The translations under genes and the position numbers were made by a program. A model generated the notes under the pieces. It was not told the DNA's origin and did no database searches. It saw nothing but the letters and a program-made list of their open reading frames with translations. A DNA stretch of 64,000 bases from Galerina marginata (Eukaryota > Basidiomycota > Agaricomycetes > Agaricales > Galerinaceae). Below are positions 1 through 11,313 of the stretch, in pieces. The number at the start of each line of letters is the position of its first letter. Position 1 is the first letter of the stretch. The stretch covers positions 186,001-250,000 of the forward strand of contig JAECYW010000025.1 in assembly GCA_023014335.1 (NCBI GenBank), in the 5' to 3' direction.

Positions 1-698
1 CCTTGATGTTGGTCACCCCGTCAGGGAGGCGCGACACGCCTAACTCGAAACTGCAAACGGATGCCATGAGTCCCGCCGGGGTCCTAATTCCATTTTTGGA
101 AGTGTCCCGCCCTTTTTCGGTTCCTTTTGGGTGAGCAATAAAAATAGATTTGGTCAGTTTTCGTCCTATATTCCCTTCATTCCTTCCCTCCCTCCAGTTA
201 TCAGTACATATTTGTAATGTCCTTGTAAATATGAACACAATGATATAACTTTTATTACCAAATGTGCCCTGGAAGGGGTCAAACGATTGAATGATATTTA
301 CAGGCACCATAGGATGAGTGTTATAAATAGATTTCTGTGAAATGTCTACCATTTTGCCCTATCCCAAGCTCAGTTTGTCTTTCCCTTCACTTGTGTAGGC
401 ACAGCTGGAATCTACATGTAATTGTGAGCATAATGATGCTAATTTTATACCCTAACACCCAGTGGAACGCCTGGTTTAATCAAGTTATGTAGAATGATTA
501 AATTATATTATTATCGCACTATGTACAACATTATATCTACTGTAAGTATCGCGAGGAGACAAGGAAAGTGTCTCCTCGCAATACTTACTCGTTAACACAG
601 GTGGAATGGCAGGAGCTCCCTGCCCATTCACCCACTTCACCTGCTCGTCAGTATCCGCCTACGGCTCTCAACTCCCTCAATCCCGTGGTCAAACGTCG
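1..698. other. No gene recognised
   Basis: AT-rich sequence with no convincing coding frame. Short open frames from about 570 to 800 on the plus strand overlap the minus-strand gene fragment that starts at 699 and look like its shadow. I see no repeat, RNA gene or transposon end here. Confidence 0.5.
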
Positions 699-1466
699 TC
701 ATCTCGTGGTTTGGAGGGTGTTGGCGGCGATCTGGCGCCATCCCTTGGCCTTGCCTTGTTTCTTCGAGGGAGGTGGAGGATCGACGCCAACGGCCTGACC
801 TTCAACAGCATTAACGTCATTGAGCTGTGTCTTGGGATATTTGGCCAACCCGACGCCGTTGACTGTTTTGATGCCTTTGAACCGAAATGTCTCCTCCGGC
901 CCATGACTCTCCTGCCTTTCAATGAGATGGTTGAAGAAGCTAACTGTCCTCTCCTTTATCAAGTTCCTCGGGTCACACAGAGCCATGTTGTCAGGAAGAT
1001 ACTTTGGGTCAATGTATGCAGATTGATCCAGGTTTATCTGCTTGTACAGCACATGTTCAGTTTTCTTTGCCGTTGCAAGGTCTGCCACAGTTTGCCGTTA
1101 GCCATTGTGCAGTGTGGGTAGTTGTGAACTTACAGTAATGGGCACTCAAGTATGATTTCAGAAATATCTCCCAGTCCGTTTTAGCCCAGCCAAGACAAGG
1201 GATTGGATTTGGAAGGATCGGGTAGCCCAGCCCAGTGGTCTCAAAGTAGAACTTGAGCTTGCCTTTGTCCATGCCGGTGCCAGGTGGAAGGTGAACACTG
1301 CTGTCAGAGAATGGCACATCACCACTTATTGCCGTGGTTTCAAGAACCTTGACATAATTCATCAAAGCATTCTTCATGTCCTTCACCAGCGTGCCGTGAA
1401 GTTGCATAAAGGGTGATGTCCTATAACCCATCAATTTGGCAATGCGTTCATGCCTGCAAACTCGCC
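699..1466 (-). CDS. Hypothetical protein fragment, two exons
   Basis: Two open segments on the minus strand join cleanly. The upstream exon runs from about 1466 to 1134 and the downstream exon from 1081 to 699, separated by a 52 bp intron (1082-1133) with a GTAAGT donor and a CAG acceptor. Joined, they give about 238 residues: a charged, mostly globular sequence with the pieces GLGYPILPNPIPCLGWAK and ESHGPEETFRF, ending in a Lys- and Pro-rich tail. I do not recognise a domain. No ATG clearly sets the start; the frame is open a little upstream of the first Met at 1431, so it may be the 3' part of a larger or broken gene. The LTR insertion at 1807 lies just upstream and could have cut it off from its 5' end. 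Proteins of this look are common as uncharacterised, transposon-associated families in mushrooms, but that is a general impression. Confidence 0.45.
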
Positions 1467-1504
1467 GTCAGTCAGCACGGCATGTCATACCACGGCATAT
1501 AACA

Positions 1505-1680
1505 ATCAATTGGTTTGAAATTCCTCAAAGTCAAGTTACAATTTTAGAGACTCTTATTGTGCCGCGCAAACGACTGGAGTATAATCTCGTGGGTAGTAAA
1601 TTGCTTGTCTCTACCTATGTAGTCCTACTGCTTTTATAGTACGTTAGGGCTGATACATGTGATACATTTGCGTAAACTAC
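1505..1680. repeat. Degenerate repeat copy, partner of 3780-3945
   Basis: This stretch resembles 3780-3945. The best block is a run containing ATCTCGTGGGTRGTAAATTGC followed by GCTTTTATA and then ACATGTGATACA, in the same order and at similar spacing in both. One copy lies outside the LTR element and the other inside its 1.8 kb internal insertion. This suggests an older dispersed repeat, perhaps the remains of an LTR. No boundaries can be fixed by eye. Confidence 0.45.
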
Positions 1681-1801
1681 TTGACCAATCTTTGAGACAC
1701 GTCTGCATACTAATCTGTATGACTTCAATAATCCTCATTATCTGGGTGACCTCATCAGATACCAGTTTTGGTAGGTGCTGACAGAAGTAGAACGCGTAAG
1801 C

Positions 1802-1806
1802 CTCTC
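1802..1806. repeat. Target site duplication CTCTC, left copy
   Basis: CTCTC immediately precedes the LTR that starts at 1807. The same five bases follow the other LTR at 11721-11725. Five base pairs is the usual duplication for Ty3/gypsy elements, so this marks one intact insertion event. Confidence 0.9.
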
Positions 1807-2225
1807 TGTGAGGTGGACTCGACCTAGAAGTCATACGTAAGACTTGTACCAGCGAGCGTAGGTGTGCGACCTTCCCTAGGAGAGTCAAAGCCGCGATTTA
1901 AGAGAGTTGCGAACGCACGAGCTAACTCCGTCTGCGGAGCACCCGTGAGTTCAGTCGTCTTTGTCTACAAAGACAATGACTCGGACCTAAGATCACTAGC
2001 TTCCTAATCGAACAGGGAGCCTGTAGCAAGGCCTTGATAGTCTCGACGATGGAAGTAAGAAGTGAAAAAGATAATCATTTACCCGAGTCCGATACAAGGT
2101 AAATGTTCCTACTTATGTAATCGAACACTAATATGACTACTCTATCGTGTGCGGGAGAGTTGAATTTAAAGAGAATGAAAAACAAAGGATACCGAGTTCT
2201 TTACGTACATTATACATTTCTTACA
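1807..2225 (-). repeat. 3' LTR (419 bp)
   Basis: Direct repeat of 11302-11720 with TG...CA ends. It differs from the other copy at positions 2048 and 2091, both G here and A in the partner. On the minus strand both sites read TCG here and TTG in the 5' LTR. Confidence 0.95.
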
Positions 2226-2245
2226 GAGCCCCCCCACTCTCTCGT
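2226..2245 (-). promoter_or_regulatory. Polypurine tract of the LTR element
   Basis: Read on the minus strand this is GAGAGAGTGGGGGGG followed by CTC and then the LTR. A purine run touching the 3' LTR is the primer site for plus-strand DNA synthesis in LTR elements. No such run borders the other LTR, which supports minus-strand orientation. Confidence 0.8.
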
Positions 2246-2253
2246 TGCACGTT

Positions 2254-3153
2254 TCAGAGTTCCATCCATTCGGGTACGTTGAGTTGTGAAATTTGAACTT
2301 TATTCCAATTTGCTGGGACAGTGAATCTTTCGCATAGCATCTCGATCTCATCAATATTCTCTCGTGACAGCTTGTATGGCGCGTTATGCAAAGTGAAGGG
2401 TCGGAAGTATTTGAGCCATTGTTGCCTACTTTTCGGTTCGGCTTTGAGAGTACGTATGGATTCCGAAATGGCGACAAATATCTTCTCGATAACGGGCGTC
2501 CAAATACCTCCCCAATGGTCGCTTTCCTCCAAAATTTCAGGAGGTGGATACATATAAAGCGGACCCGTGGAGTCGTTTCCCTGAACTTTTCCTAGGAGTA
2601 AGTCTTGTTTGGCTGGAGAAACTTGATCCCAATGTAGACCTATCCAGAGGTCATCTGCTGAATCGCTTTCACTGCTCGAGTGTCTGGTTACTTGCACCGA
2701 GGGTCCGGTCATGAATTTGTGAGCGATTTCAACCCCTCCATAGTGTCGCGCGACCCAACTGTATGAACTGCCGAGTCCGAGATAGGCTTGGGCATGTGGG
2801 CGATTGAGGATATCACCCATATAACCCAAAAATGTCGCCGCGATAGGTTGATCGTTCAGTCTTTTCAAGCCAGCTTCTGCGAATCCGAGGGCATATAAAG
2901 GTTTTATCGCTTTGCGTTCAATGGTGGAGATGTTGTGAGGCAAGAATTTATGGAATTGATCGCTTTTAATTCCTATCTTGAAACTGAGACCGTGATTAAG
3001 TGCGTAGGTGAGAACGTCTGCTATAGATCGGATAGAGGGGTTGGTATTTGCTGCGAGTCGCTGAGATGCTTGCTGCGGGGTAGTTTTGAAACACATAGAT
3101 GACTGAATAGGTAGACTTTTAATAAAATCTAATCCCCTATCACACACACACAC
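2254..3153 (-). CDS. Retroelement-carried hypothetical protein, C-terminal half
   Basis: Open frame of 299 codons; the first well-placed ATG after the frame opens is at 3096, giving about 280 residues. It is globular, with recognisable pieces such as FLGYMGDILNRPHAQAYLGL, HYGG and GPSVQVTRH, and Trp-rich stretches near the C terminus (HWGGIWTPV). From general knowledge this sequence type belongs to an uncharacterised protein repeatedly found beside or inside LTR elements in mushroom genomes; no biochemical role is known to me. It appears to be the second half of the protein whose first half is at 4975-5991. The two have the same strand and order and are separated by a 1.8 kb insertion. It is not protease, reverse transcriptase or integrase. 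Confidence 0.6.
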   Translation of the reverse strand: MCVCDRGLDFIKSLPIQSSMCFKTTPQQASQRLAANTNPSIRSIADVLTYALNHGLSFKIGIKSDQFHKFLPHNISTIERKAIKPLYALGFAEAGLKRLNDQPIAATFLGYMGDILNRPHAQAYLGLGSSYSWVARHYGGVEIAHKFMTGPSVQVTRHSSSESDSADDLWIGLHWDQVSPAKQDLLLGKVQGNDSTGPLYMYPPPEILEESDHWGGIWTPVIEKIFVAISESIRTLKAEPKSRQQWLKYFRPFTLHNAPYKLSRENIDEIEMLCERFTVPANWNKVQISQLNVPEWMEL

Positions 3154-4974
3154 TATCAGTCAACACAGTAAATCAATCCTAACACTTGACAAGCGTTAAG
3201 CACCCAATCAAATAATCAAGTTAATTGATCAGTTCTTTTTGGGAGGGACAGGTATTTTTATAATAACAAGACTAATCCAAAGAATCCGTCTGGTACAGGG
3301 AAAAGTACGCGTTCACGTAGAATGGACGCGTCGACCCGAGGGTGAACACTTATTGGGTTGTTGTTGGGGAAATAGAATATAGATAACAAAATCAAAGACT
3401 CTGCCTCTTGGGATCGCGGGATACGTCACTGAGACGCATGCGGGACTTGGTTACTTTAGACTCTTGAAAAACGGGATAACGCCACTCTGGGACGCGTATG
3501 ACTCTCTTGGGGTTACCAAAACCCTACTCGACAGGAAGAAACTCTGCAATGTCCGGTGTAGTCTACAACTATCTGAGTTGCCTCTACCACAGTCCAGGTC
3601 TTAGACACGCGACGCACTACCAAAGTACGGGTTACCGCGGCTAATCGGATGGCCACTGAAGCCTCTTCAAGTCAAATAGATGACAGGTGTAAGAGATCGT
3701 TGTTCAAGTCCTTAAGTCTTTCAAAATCAAGTACGTTCACTCTGATCACAAAAGGTGAAATTCCGTCTAAGACAAATAAATCTGTTTATTCAAAATTCCG
3801 CGAAGTCAAGTTAACACTTAGAAATCTCAAAGAGGTTCTGGCGAACATTCACGATATGATCTCGTGGGTGGTAAATTGCTTGTCTTTTTCTACGTATGCG
3901 TACAGCTTTTATACTACTGAGAATAATATTTACATGTGATACAATGAAGGACTCGGCCTTTTACAAACAACTGAACCGGATGCCAAGTCTCTTGTTTACT
4001 AAGCTTTCTGTTTCTTGCATAAGCTATCTTTCTGGTTGGCACGGGTACGCGTCGATATTACTCCTTTGGTAAGAACGTTCAGAGGTTCTTGCTGATACAA
4101 GACCGTAAAACACGTCCCGATGTGCTGGGTCTAGGCTCTATCTGTGTGTTGTGAGAGACGCGCCCATATGTTTCGATGGACGGGCCCGCACGGTAATCTT
4201 ATCTTATCTCAACCTTCGGGTGCGCACTGTTATTCGCGTCCGTCATTGTTTGCCGCTATCTTTCTGGTTGGCACGGGTATGCATCGATATTACTCCTTTG
4301 GTAAGAACGTTCAGAGGTTCTTGCTGATACAAGACCGGAAAACGCGTCCCGATGTGCCGGGTCTAGGCTCTATCTGTGTGTTGTGGAAGACGCGCCCATA
4401 TGTTTCGATGGACGGGCCCGCACGGTAATCTTATCTTATCTCAACCTTCGGGTGCGCACTGTTATTTGTGTCCGTCATTGTTTGCCCGAGATGTCCGTGG
4501 GACTCGGCTCGGCAATCCTTCCTTTTACAGTAAGGTCGAGACTCGAGAAGCCATCACGGTCGAGACTCAGCAGTTCCCGTCCCTCGTGTTCTGGGTTCGC
4601 GAGCTTGTTACTTGATTTGTCAGGTGGTGCCGCGTCGGCACCATAGTTGTGGGTCCTATTCTTCGGATATCTGTCCCTATTCGTTTAGACGCTAGAGACC
4701 TGTGCCTGTCAGTTAGGCGCACAGGTGGGCCCGTGTTCACAGTCCTCGCATTATTACCGCGCTTCATATACGGACGCGTACCCGTAATTAGAAGCACATA
4801 GTTTAACTCGGACTTCGTTGCGTACAGTAGTTTCCTCTAGTCTTGGCTGGCTTATACTGATTGTCCGAGACTTAGACAATGAGCCGCGCAAGATATATCA
4901 TTATTCTAAGTCCAATATTGGTATGAGGAACAGGTAAAAACCGAAAATTCAGGGCTGGCCGAAGGGCCGTCCCT
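3154..4974. other. 1.8 kb insertion splitting the cargo ORF
   Basis: Sequence between the two halves of the cargo protein. No coding frame is convincing. It contains a 232 bp tandem duplication (4023-4486) and a stretch (3780-3945) related to 1505-1680 outside the element. GGACGCGT and ACGCGT-like pieces recur. I could not find terminal repeats or a target duplication that would name the inserted element. Confidence 0.5.
4023..4486. repeat. Tandem duplication, 232 bp period
   Basis: Copy 1 spans 4023-4254 and copy 2 spans 4255-4486, joined head to tail. Both start GCTATCTTTCTGGTTGGCAC and end GTCCGTCATTGTTTGCC. A handful of single-base differences separate them, for example CGTCGA versus CATCGA near the start. 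It lies in the non-coding insertion inside the LTR element. Confidence 0.9.
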
Positions 4975-5991
4975 TCATCGCATTCGTCCTTGGTCGGCCC
5001 ATTTCTCGACAATGAGATAGCCTTCTTTCAACAAAGTGGGATTCCACCAAGTACATTCGACAAACTCCAGGACTTTTCCTGGAAAAGCGTAGATCTTGGA
5101 TATCGCCATGAGAGAATCCTTGAACGTGATAGATGGTCGTTCGGGGGGTCTCGGTGCTGTGAAGCGTACTGGAGATCGCAATCTTTCCCTACGTTTGTCG
5201 GTTCTGATTCTATCTCTCCTCGGCATGGTTGGGATGTTTTCAGCCTGTTCCCGAGATGGTGAAGTGACGCGATTGTTGTCTACTTCCATTGGGATTACTT
5301 TAGTCACAGTTACAGAGCCCATAGGAACAGATAGACGCTCTAGCAAGGAGGGCGGTCCTGGGGCAATTGGCGAGGGTTCGTACATTGTATATGGGGAACG
5401 GAATTGGAGTCTAGCCAATAACGATGGTCCTGAAGTTTCTGACTTGAGAGCACCAGAGAAGATATTGAATTCTCGACAACCTGGGATCGGCACTAGAGTA
5501 CCCTTGAATCTTTCGCAAATTTCCCAAGCATTAGAGTCCTTGAAGTCCTCGTGGTCCAGTACCCAGATTGGAAGCGTAATCTTGGGATCGTCCTTTTTAG
5601 ATCTCCATTTCCACATGATAATACTCAGATAATCGTCCTCTGGCAGAGTGGCGAGAGTGAAGCGATAAGTTCTCAATAGGGAATCCAAGTAGACATCATC
5701 GACGTTGATGTGTCTAGCCCCCCAGCCTTCAAAGTCGATTATCGCCAGACGTTTATAGTGGAGAGGTGTAACGCATTCGCTGTCGTAGTGATCATTGATA
5801 GGTTGCAAGAATTCATCGTACCAATTCGCAATAGATTGAGCTCTCTCTACATCAAATTCGCCCAAGTTGTGAAGTGGAACAGAATCTGGATTTTCTTTGC
5901 TCCCTATCGCCAGGATCAAACGCGGGTCTAACTTAGCGAAACAATGATTGTTGCGTAACTTCCAGCTCAGTTTATAATGAATAGGGATCAC
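4975..5991 (-). CDS. Retroelement-carried hypothetical protein, N-terminal half
   Basis: Open frame of 338 codons beginning at the ATG at 5991. The first half is globular, with the pieces IIDFEGWGARHINVDD, EDDYLSIIMWKWRSK and a Gly/Pro/Cys turn (IPGCREF). The middle has two similar Ser/Pro segments (SLLARLQFR, SLLERLSVP) of the kind seen in proteins encoded next to gypsy elements of mushrooms. A basic, Arg-rich stretch follows. It ends in EKWADQGRMR, where the protein appears to be cut: the likely continuation is the frame at 3153-2254 beyond a 1.8 kb insertion. Function unknown. It is the largest uninterrupted frame in the element. Confidence 0.6.
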   Translation of the reverse strand: MIPIHYKLSWKLRNNHCFAKLDPRLILAIGSKENPDSVPLHNLGEFDVERAQSIANWYDEFLQPINDHYDSECVTPLHYKRLAIIDFEGWGARHINVDDVYLDSLLRTYRFTLATLPEDDYLSIIMWKWRSKKDDPKITLPIWVLDHEDFKDSNAWEICERFKGTLVPIPGCREFNIFSGALKSETSGPSLLARLQFRSPYTMYEPSPIAPGPPSLLERLSVPMGSVTVTKVIPMEVDNNRVTSPSREQAENIPTMPRRDRIRTDKRRERLRSPVRFTAPRPPERPSITFKDSLMAISKIYAFPGKVLEFVECTWWNPTLLKEGYLIVEKWADQGRMR

Positions 5992-7915
5992 CTGTAGTGA
6001 CTACATTTATGTATCAAATCCTGGCAGTTGCCTGATCCACTGATATGGAATATCAGGGAGTTTGCCTGGCTACCATTTTAGGTAGGACCTCAGAAAAAGA
6101 CCTATAGGGTGCCGGAAATGCCAGTGTTTGACATGCTGAAAATTCCAGGGAGAGGGGCGGGATATGGCTAGAAAAGCGCAGGGGGGCGGGGTTGTACAAA
6201 CAAGAAACAAACAATGCACCAATTTGATCCTGGGCTGGTATTTTTGCTCCTGTGCGGGATATGGGTCAATTCGCAGCGCCTATCTACACCCTATTCACCC
6301 TTTAGCGCGCGTCAAACAAGTTGGGAATGGGTGGATTAGAGAATGAGCATTTGGATGATGCTCTATTTTTAGTTCATGAATATTCCAAAAGCGGAAATTA
6401 GCCCCGGGATGCTTTGATGGGCTTGTTTTTGCTCTCCCCTTGCTCCCTCGTTGCTTTCCCCTCCAATTAAAGCATCTAGTTTTGTTCCCTTCAAAAATGC
6501 GAATCCAACGATACCAGAATCATGCCTTAAATCCATCTGGAAGGTGAGAAATGCTTTCTCAAACATCCAGACGGCATCCACCACACCCTTGAAATCCTTG
6601 TACTCTGGTTTGCTTTGGCTTCGTACCTCCAACCTCAATTAAATAGTGAAAGAATAACATGTATATTATTTACTACAGGACACAAGTACCTTACAGGTGG
6701 TTCTAATGAACACGGGAACAGAACAGAAACGCGTAGGGATAAGGAGCGACATGCGACGATGAGGTCCCCAATCCATCCAGTGGGCTAGCGCAGTCCAACT
6801 ACTAACCGACAGACTTAAACCGACTCATCGGCCGACCGTGGCAAGACGCGATGAAGGTGATGGGGGACATGCGAGAGGTATCGTGCTAGCTCGTCGTCGC
6901 CACTAGCACCACCAGCAAAGAGAGACGCATTGGGGGAAGATGCCTTGACGGCGCACTCTTCTGGAAACGGAAGGGAGCGATGAGTTGGTGGTGATTCGGT
7001 TGGGTTTCACGCAAAAGGCGACAGAGCCGCTGCAGACAAAGATGAGACAACCATTCAAAAAGTGTAGGTGGGGCTTGGTGTGATACAGTCAACGACGACA
7101 GGTACAATCCAAAAGACAGTGTGCAGATTCTCTCACTCTCCCACACCAGACACCAAAGAAGTTGGAGGTGCACTGGATGTTGAAGGTGCGGGACCCAATT
7201 TGACTGCCCATCGGGGCCATCGAAGTCATCGTCTCCCGTGTATCAAAGCCCATGGGTGACGTGGACCGCGAGCCGAGAGATGTCGACAGGTGGATTGGGC
7301 AGAGAATGGGCGGTTGTTGGTGGAATGGCAAGGATACAAACATCGTCACAGATGGACGGTGCTTGCATCCGCCTCCTTGCTTCGCCGCTTTTGACAACTC
7401 TAGCGCTTTGTGAGTGTGCTGTTGAAGTACCGGAGTAGGTGGCAGTCGCCGTTCTTGAAATGACAGGGACTCAGCAGTCGTGTGGTTTTTGAGGCAGAGG
7501 AGCAGGTAGAGGTCGGGATCGACTGGGATTGACGGTCCCGACACCTCAACCGGAGATTGGCGTGGACGGGCGTCGGGTTTCAGATACACCCCAACCTAGT
7601 GGAGAGGGAAGGAACGCGACGCCGACCATCGTCCGCGTCCGCCTGCGCAGTTGGATGGGATGAGTACACGAGTTGACAACGACAATGAAAACAAATCGAG
7701 TCGTATGACTCGATTTGGCACATACTAGACGGGTCTCCCTCTTCCAGGGTCTCCCCATGCGTATCCCAGCCCCTCAGCCCCCACCCAGATCCCTCCTGAG
7801 TCGGCCCACGTCCATGGAAGAAGGGAGGGGCGACATTTGAAAAGATGTCGTCAACTGTAGATTGCCGCTAAATAGAGGGCTAAGGTCAGAAACTTGGCCT
7901 TTGTATGCATAAACA
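5992..7915. other. Retroelement interior where pol would be expected
   Basis: About 1.9 kb between the broken gag-protease frame and the cargo ORF. Short open frames on both strands (for example 7089-7589 and 6369-6638, minus) show no protease, reverse-transcriptase, RNase H or integrase motif. I see no recognisable gene. The sequence begins straight after a TAG stop placed where the protease active-site motif should follow. Confidence 0.55.
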
Positions 7916-10900
7916 CTAATCTATATCTTCGTTCTTATCCGAACATAGATATCCTCTGATGGACAAAACTGATATTCCAATTGCGGAAGAGCCAGGAAGG
8001 GGGTGTCTCTTCTTTCCCAGCCTTATTGGTACAGATTCCGGAGGAGGAGTGAAATAAGATGCCATATCGTGTTCAATCGGTGGTGGATCAGGGACGTTGG
8101 AGCAGATCGGAGGCACTGTTTCCTTTGGAGGTATAGTTTCTTGACTTTCGCTATATCTCTCCGCTAATTCATCAACTACCCCCTCTTTGTCTCTATCTGC
8201 TACAATTTCCTCCAATAGCGCGGACGTCGCCTTTTCTTTCGTACGTGCGTAGATTTCGTCGATGTCCTCAACTTCTTCCAGTTGTGTCCGTCAACATTCA
8301 TTGTAGGACTTACGTTCTTTGGAGTCAGTGGATGCCGACATTCTGTGAACCGCCGAATCAAAATCCTGCTGATCTCGAGGTTGCAAAACATTTTCCGATG
8401 TCCGATCCGAGACTCTCGTGTTCAGGAGAATGGAGTAGGCTGCTTGGTACGGGGAGTCTATCCCTTCCTTGGTTTCTGATATCTCCAGGGACTGAACATT
8501 CTTCTTCCTTGTTTCCAGGTATGTGTCCCAGTCTGGGCATTCCTTATCCCAGTGGTTGTCGCTCCCACAACATTTGCATGGGGATGGTGGTAAGCGTCCC
8601 ATTTTAGTGCTGACATGATCATTTTTAGGAAAAGGATATCCATTCTTCGGCGGAGGGCGTTGCCGTTGTTTCAACGTTTGATAAGCTGTTGAAAGCAATT
8701 CTGCATCATTAGTGCTGACTTTATCCTTTTCCGTTGTCTCGAACTCCATTTTCTCAGTGTCATATTTCTGTCTCGGATGGAAGGGAGTGCGACTGCCTTG
8801 TGGTCTCCTGGGCGGAACATCCTTATCCATAGTTACCCCCAATCTGCGAAGAGAATGAGCCAAGTTCTCCGAAGTCAGGATTGTCGTGGATTCGAATTTT
8901 GACGCTTGGGTAAGTGCCTTTTCGTGCTCTGTTATTTTGGCATACAGTTGACTTGTGGTTTGGATGGAGTCGATAGCGATAACCGAACTCCAGGATAAAG
9001 GTGCCTTTTCCATAATCAAGTAAACTTCTAGACGACCACCATTATCTCCCTTGGCTAACATTCGAGTGTACATGATTTGCCTTGTTAACCAGCTCACCGG
9101 ACTCTCATTCTCGAAACCTGTTTGACGGAAAGTTTGACTTTCATATACCGTCACGTTTGCCACAACCGTCCTAAGTAGTTTTCCTTTATGCTTTTCAAGT
9201 AGTCTACGTAATTGTGTCGCATTTGGTCTTGTTCCGACATGGGTAGGGTAGCGTACCACATTTGTACGGGCGATCCTTCTTTCAAACCAGACCACAACCA
9301 AAATCCCAAAGCCGCTGGTATGTGACCACCCAAAGCTGCGAGTTGTTGGATTTTCCAAAAGTATTTGATAGCAGTATCGTGGTTTCCATCCCATTTAGGA
9401 AGTTGTTTGGTCTTTAATTCAGGTTTTATAGTAGGTACAAATGTGCCGTAGGGAGTGGGAGGCTCAAATGCGCTCCTGTGTGAATTCGTAGGAGATGAAT
9501 CTCTGTGAGAGGATGGTGGTGATGAAGGAGAGTCTGACAGTGATGAGCGTCCGCGTGGTGGGGAGAATGTGCGTGGTGGAGGAGGAAATCTATTGGGTGG
9601 TGAGGGACTCCTTCTTGGAGGGGGATCGTCTCCAGGAGGTGGAGGATCTGGCCCTGGTGGTCCCAGAGGAGTTTGAGGGAATCTAGATTTTTCCAATGAC
9701 TTTCGGGATGGTGTTGGAGGCAGAGGGCGTCCACGATTTCCCGTACCCCGCGCACCATAACCTACATCTTTGCGACGGGTACTCTCATTCCCCGCTTTCT
9801 TAGTAGCTGATTTTTTTGAATAGTTCTGGGACATCGAGGTATCTTCTACCAAAATTGACAGTCGACGAACTTCTGTACGATCCCCGGGTGTCTGTTGTAT
9901 TGGCCAGATAGGCGCAGATGGAGCTCCTAATCCTAATAACACGTTAGGAGGTATGTAATTGTCTTCTCTCTGCGTGGAAGGATCGTCGATGTTCCGATTT
10001 TGCCATGGAGTTGAAGTAAGTCAAGGATGTATACTACCTTCTGGTTCTGAAACTGAGAAAAAACTAGCACCGGATTTGTAAGTCGTAGAGCTAGTCTCGT
10101 ACATGTTGGGCGGTTGGCTAGAGGAAGGGGCAAATACGACTTTCTTGTCCTTTTCTTCTAACACTTTCGGTTGCGGAAGGGTGAAGTTGTTCCCCACTTT
10201 ATAGCTAGTCGATGCTTTTGTAGTTCCTTTTGAAGCTTCATCTGGCAAAAAATTCAACCAAGCTGGAATGGTAAGTACTTTATTCCAAGGGTCGCCCATT
10301 CCTATCTTTGAAATGACTTGGGCTGAAAATCGTTCGTTATGTCTTGGGATTAACGAATGTACTACTCGTAGTTTCTCGTCGTCATTCGCCTTCTCGTGTA
10401 TCTCGTCGTGAATTTCTTTATTTATAGACACCGGAGAGTTAACAGTCGAGGCGTTTTGATATTCCGAGTTGTATTTTTTCATAAACCGTGGAGCTATCTC
10501 TAATCGTCTAGTCAGCGCTATCCAAGCAGCGTGAAGTTGACCAATTGATTCGGCTCCAGCAAGAATATTAAGAACGACGTAGTCGGGGTCAACGATGAAA
10601 TATGATGTTCTTTCTGGAATAAGTCGAGCCATACGTTGAATAATGTCTTGTAATTCCTTGACAGCAAGGGTAATTTGTTTGTATAATCTTCCTTTGACTC
10701 GGAATTGAATGGCTGGTCCAACACCATTGCCTCGAAGGTCGATTACTTCGTCTCTGGATAAAGATGGTTTTTGAGAAAAACTCATAATACGCGTTGATAG
10801 CGAATAATTATCCTCTAACTTGCTTTCAAACTCCTTCCATAATAGAGCCATGGGAGACTTTTCATAACCATGTGCTAGTCCGATTCTGTCTAATTTACTG

Positions 10901-11283
10901 CGGTTCAACTGAGCGAGCTGAGTCTCCGTAGTCGTAGAGATCAAAGGTGAGAAGGGTCATCCAGTAGCTGGGTTGACGATAATTGTCGGCTCCTGGTTTT
11001 TACCTTTCTTAGCTGAAGTAACGGTGGTCGACATTTTCTCGGATTGACTCGTAGCACGCTGGTAATCTGCGTTACTAAGGGCGCTTTGAAGTGGTGCGTG
11101 AGAGTGAGTTGATGTCGAAGGAATCGACGTCAGGTCAGCCGTTGTGATAGAAGAACTTGAAGTAGTTGGTTTATTTGAGGATGAAGAATGGCCTGGCCTT
11201 CGAGGGAAACCCTCCCCAGGATGTTGGGGCCAGGGTATTTTCGAAGGTAAGGGTTTGGATTGAGTTGCCAGACTGTCGAACAT
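7916..11283 (-). pseudogene. gag: Broken gag polyprotein with zinc knuckle and truncated protease
   Basis: Gag coding runs leftward from the ATG at 11283, just inside the 5' LTR. The segments 11283-10957, 10956-10021 and 10020-9151 are in one frame and separated only by TGA codons at 10957 and 10021. The Ser/Pro-rich part and the capsid part (LPKWDGNHDTAIKYFWKIQ) lie in the third segment. Near 9155-9180 the homology moves into another frame, which continues to 8291. That segment carries a CCHC zinc knuckle at about 8570 (CKCCGSDNHWDKEC), the usual nucleic-acid-binding motif of Gag. A third TGA at 8291 interrupts this frame, which then runs to a TAG at 7916. The last piece resembles the segment that leads into the retroviral aspartic protease in related elements, and it stops just before the expected Asp-Ser/Thr-Gly motif. 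The gene cannot give full-length Gag without readthrough and frameshifting. Confidence 0.85.
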
Positions 11284-11292
11284 CCCCACAGT

Positions 11293-11313
11293 GTCCACCT
11301 GTGTGAGGTGGAC
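11293..11313. other. Inverted repeat across the LTR / primer-site junction
   Basis: GTCCACCT (11293-11300) and AGGTGGAC (11306-11313) form a perfect 8 bp stem with a 5 nt loop that spans the 5' LTR edge at 11302. The primer binding site should lie here on the minus strand. TGG follows the LTR after a few bases, as a tRNA-primed site would, but I cannot name a matching tRNA. The 3' LTR lacks the partner arm. Confidence 0.6.
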
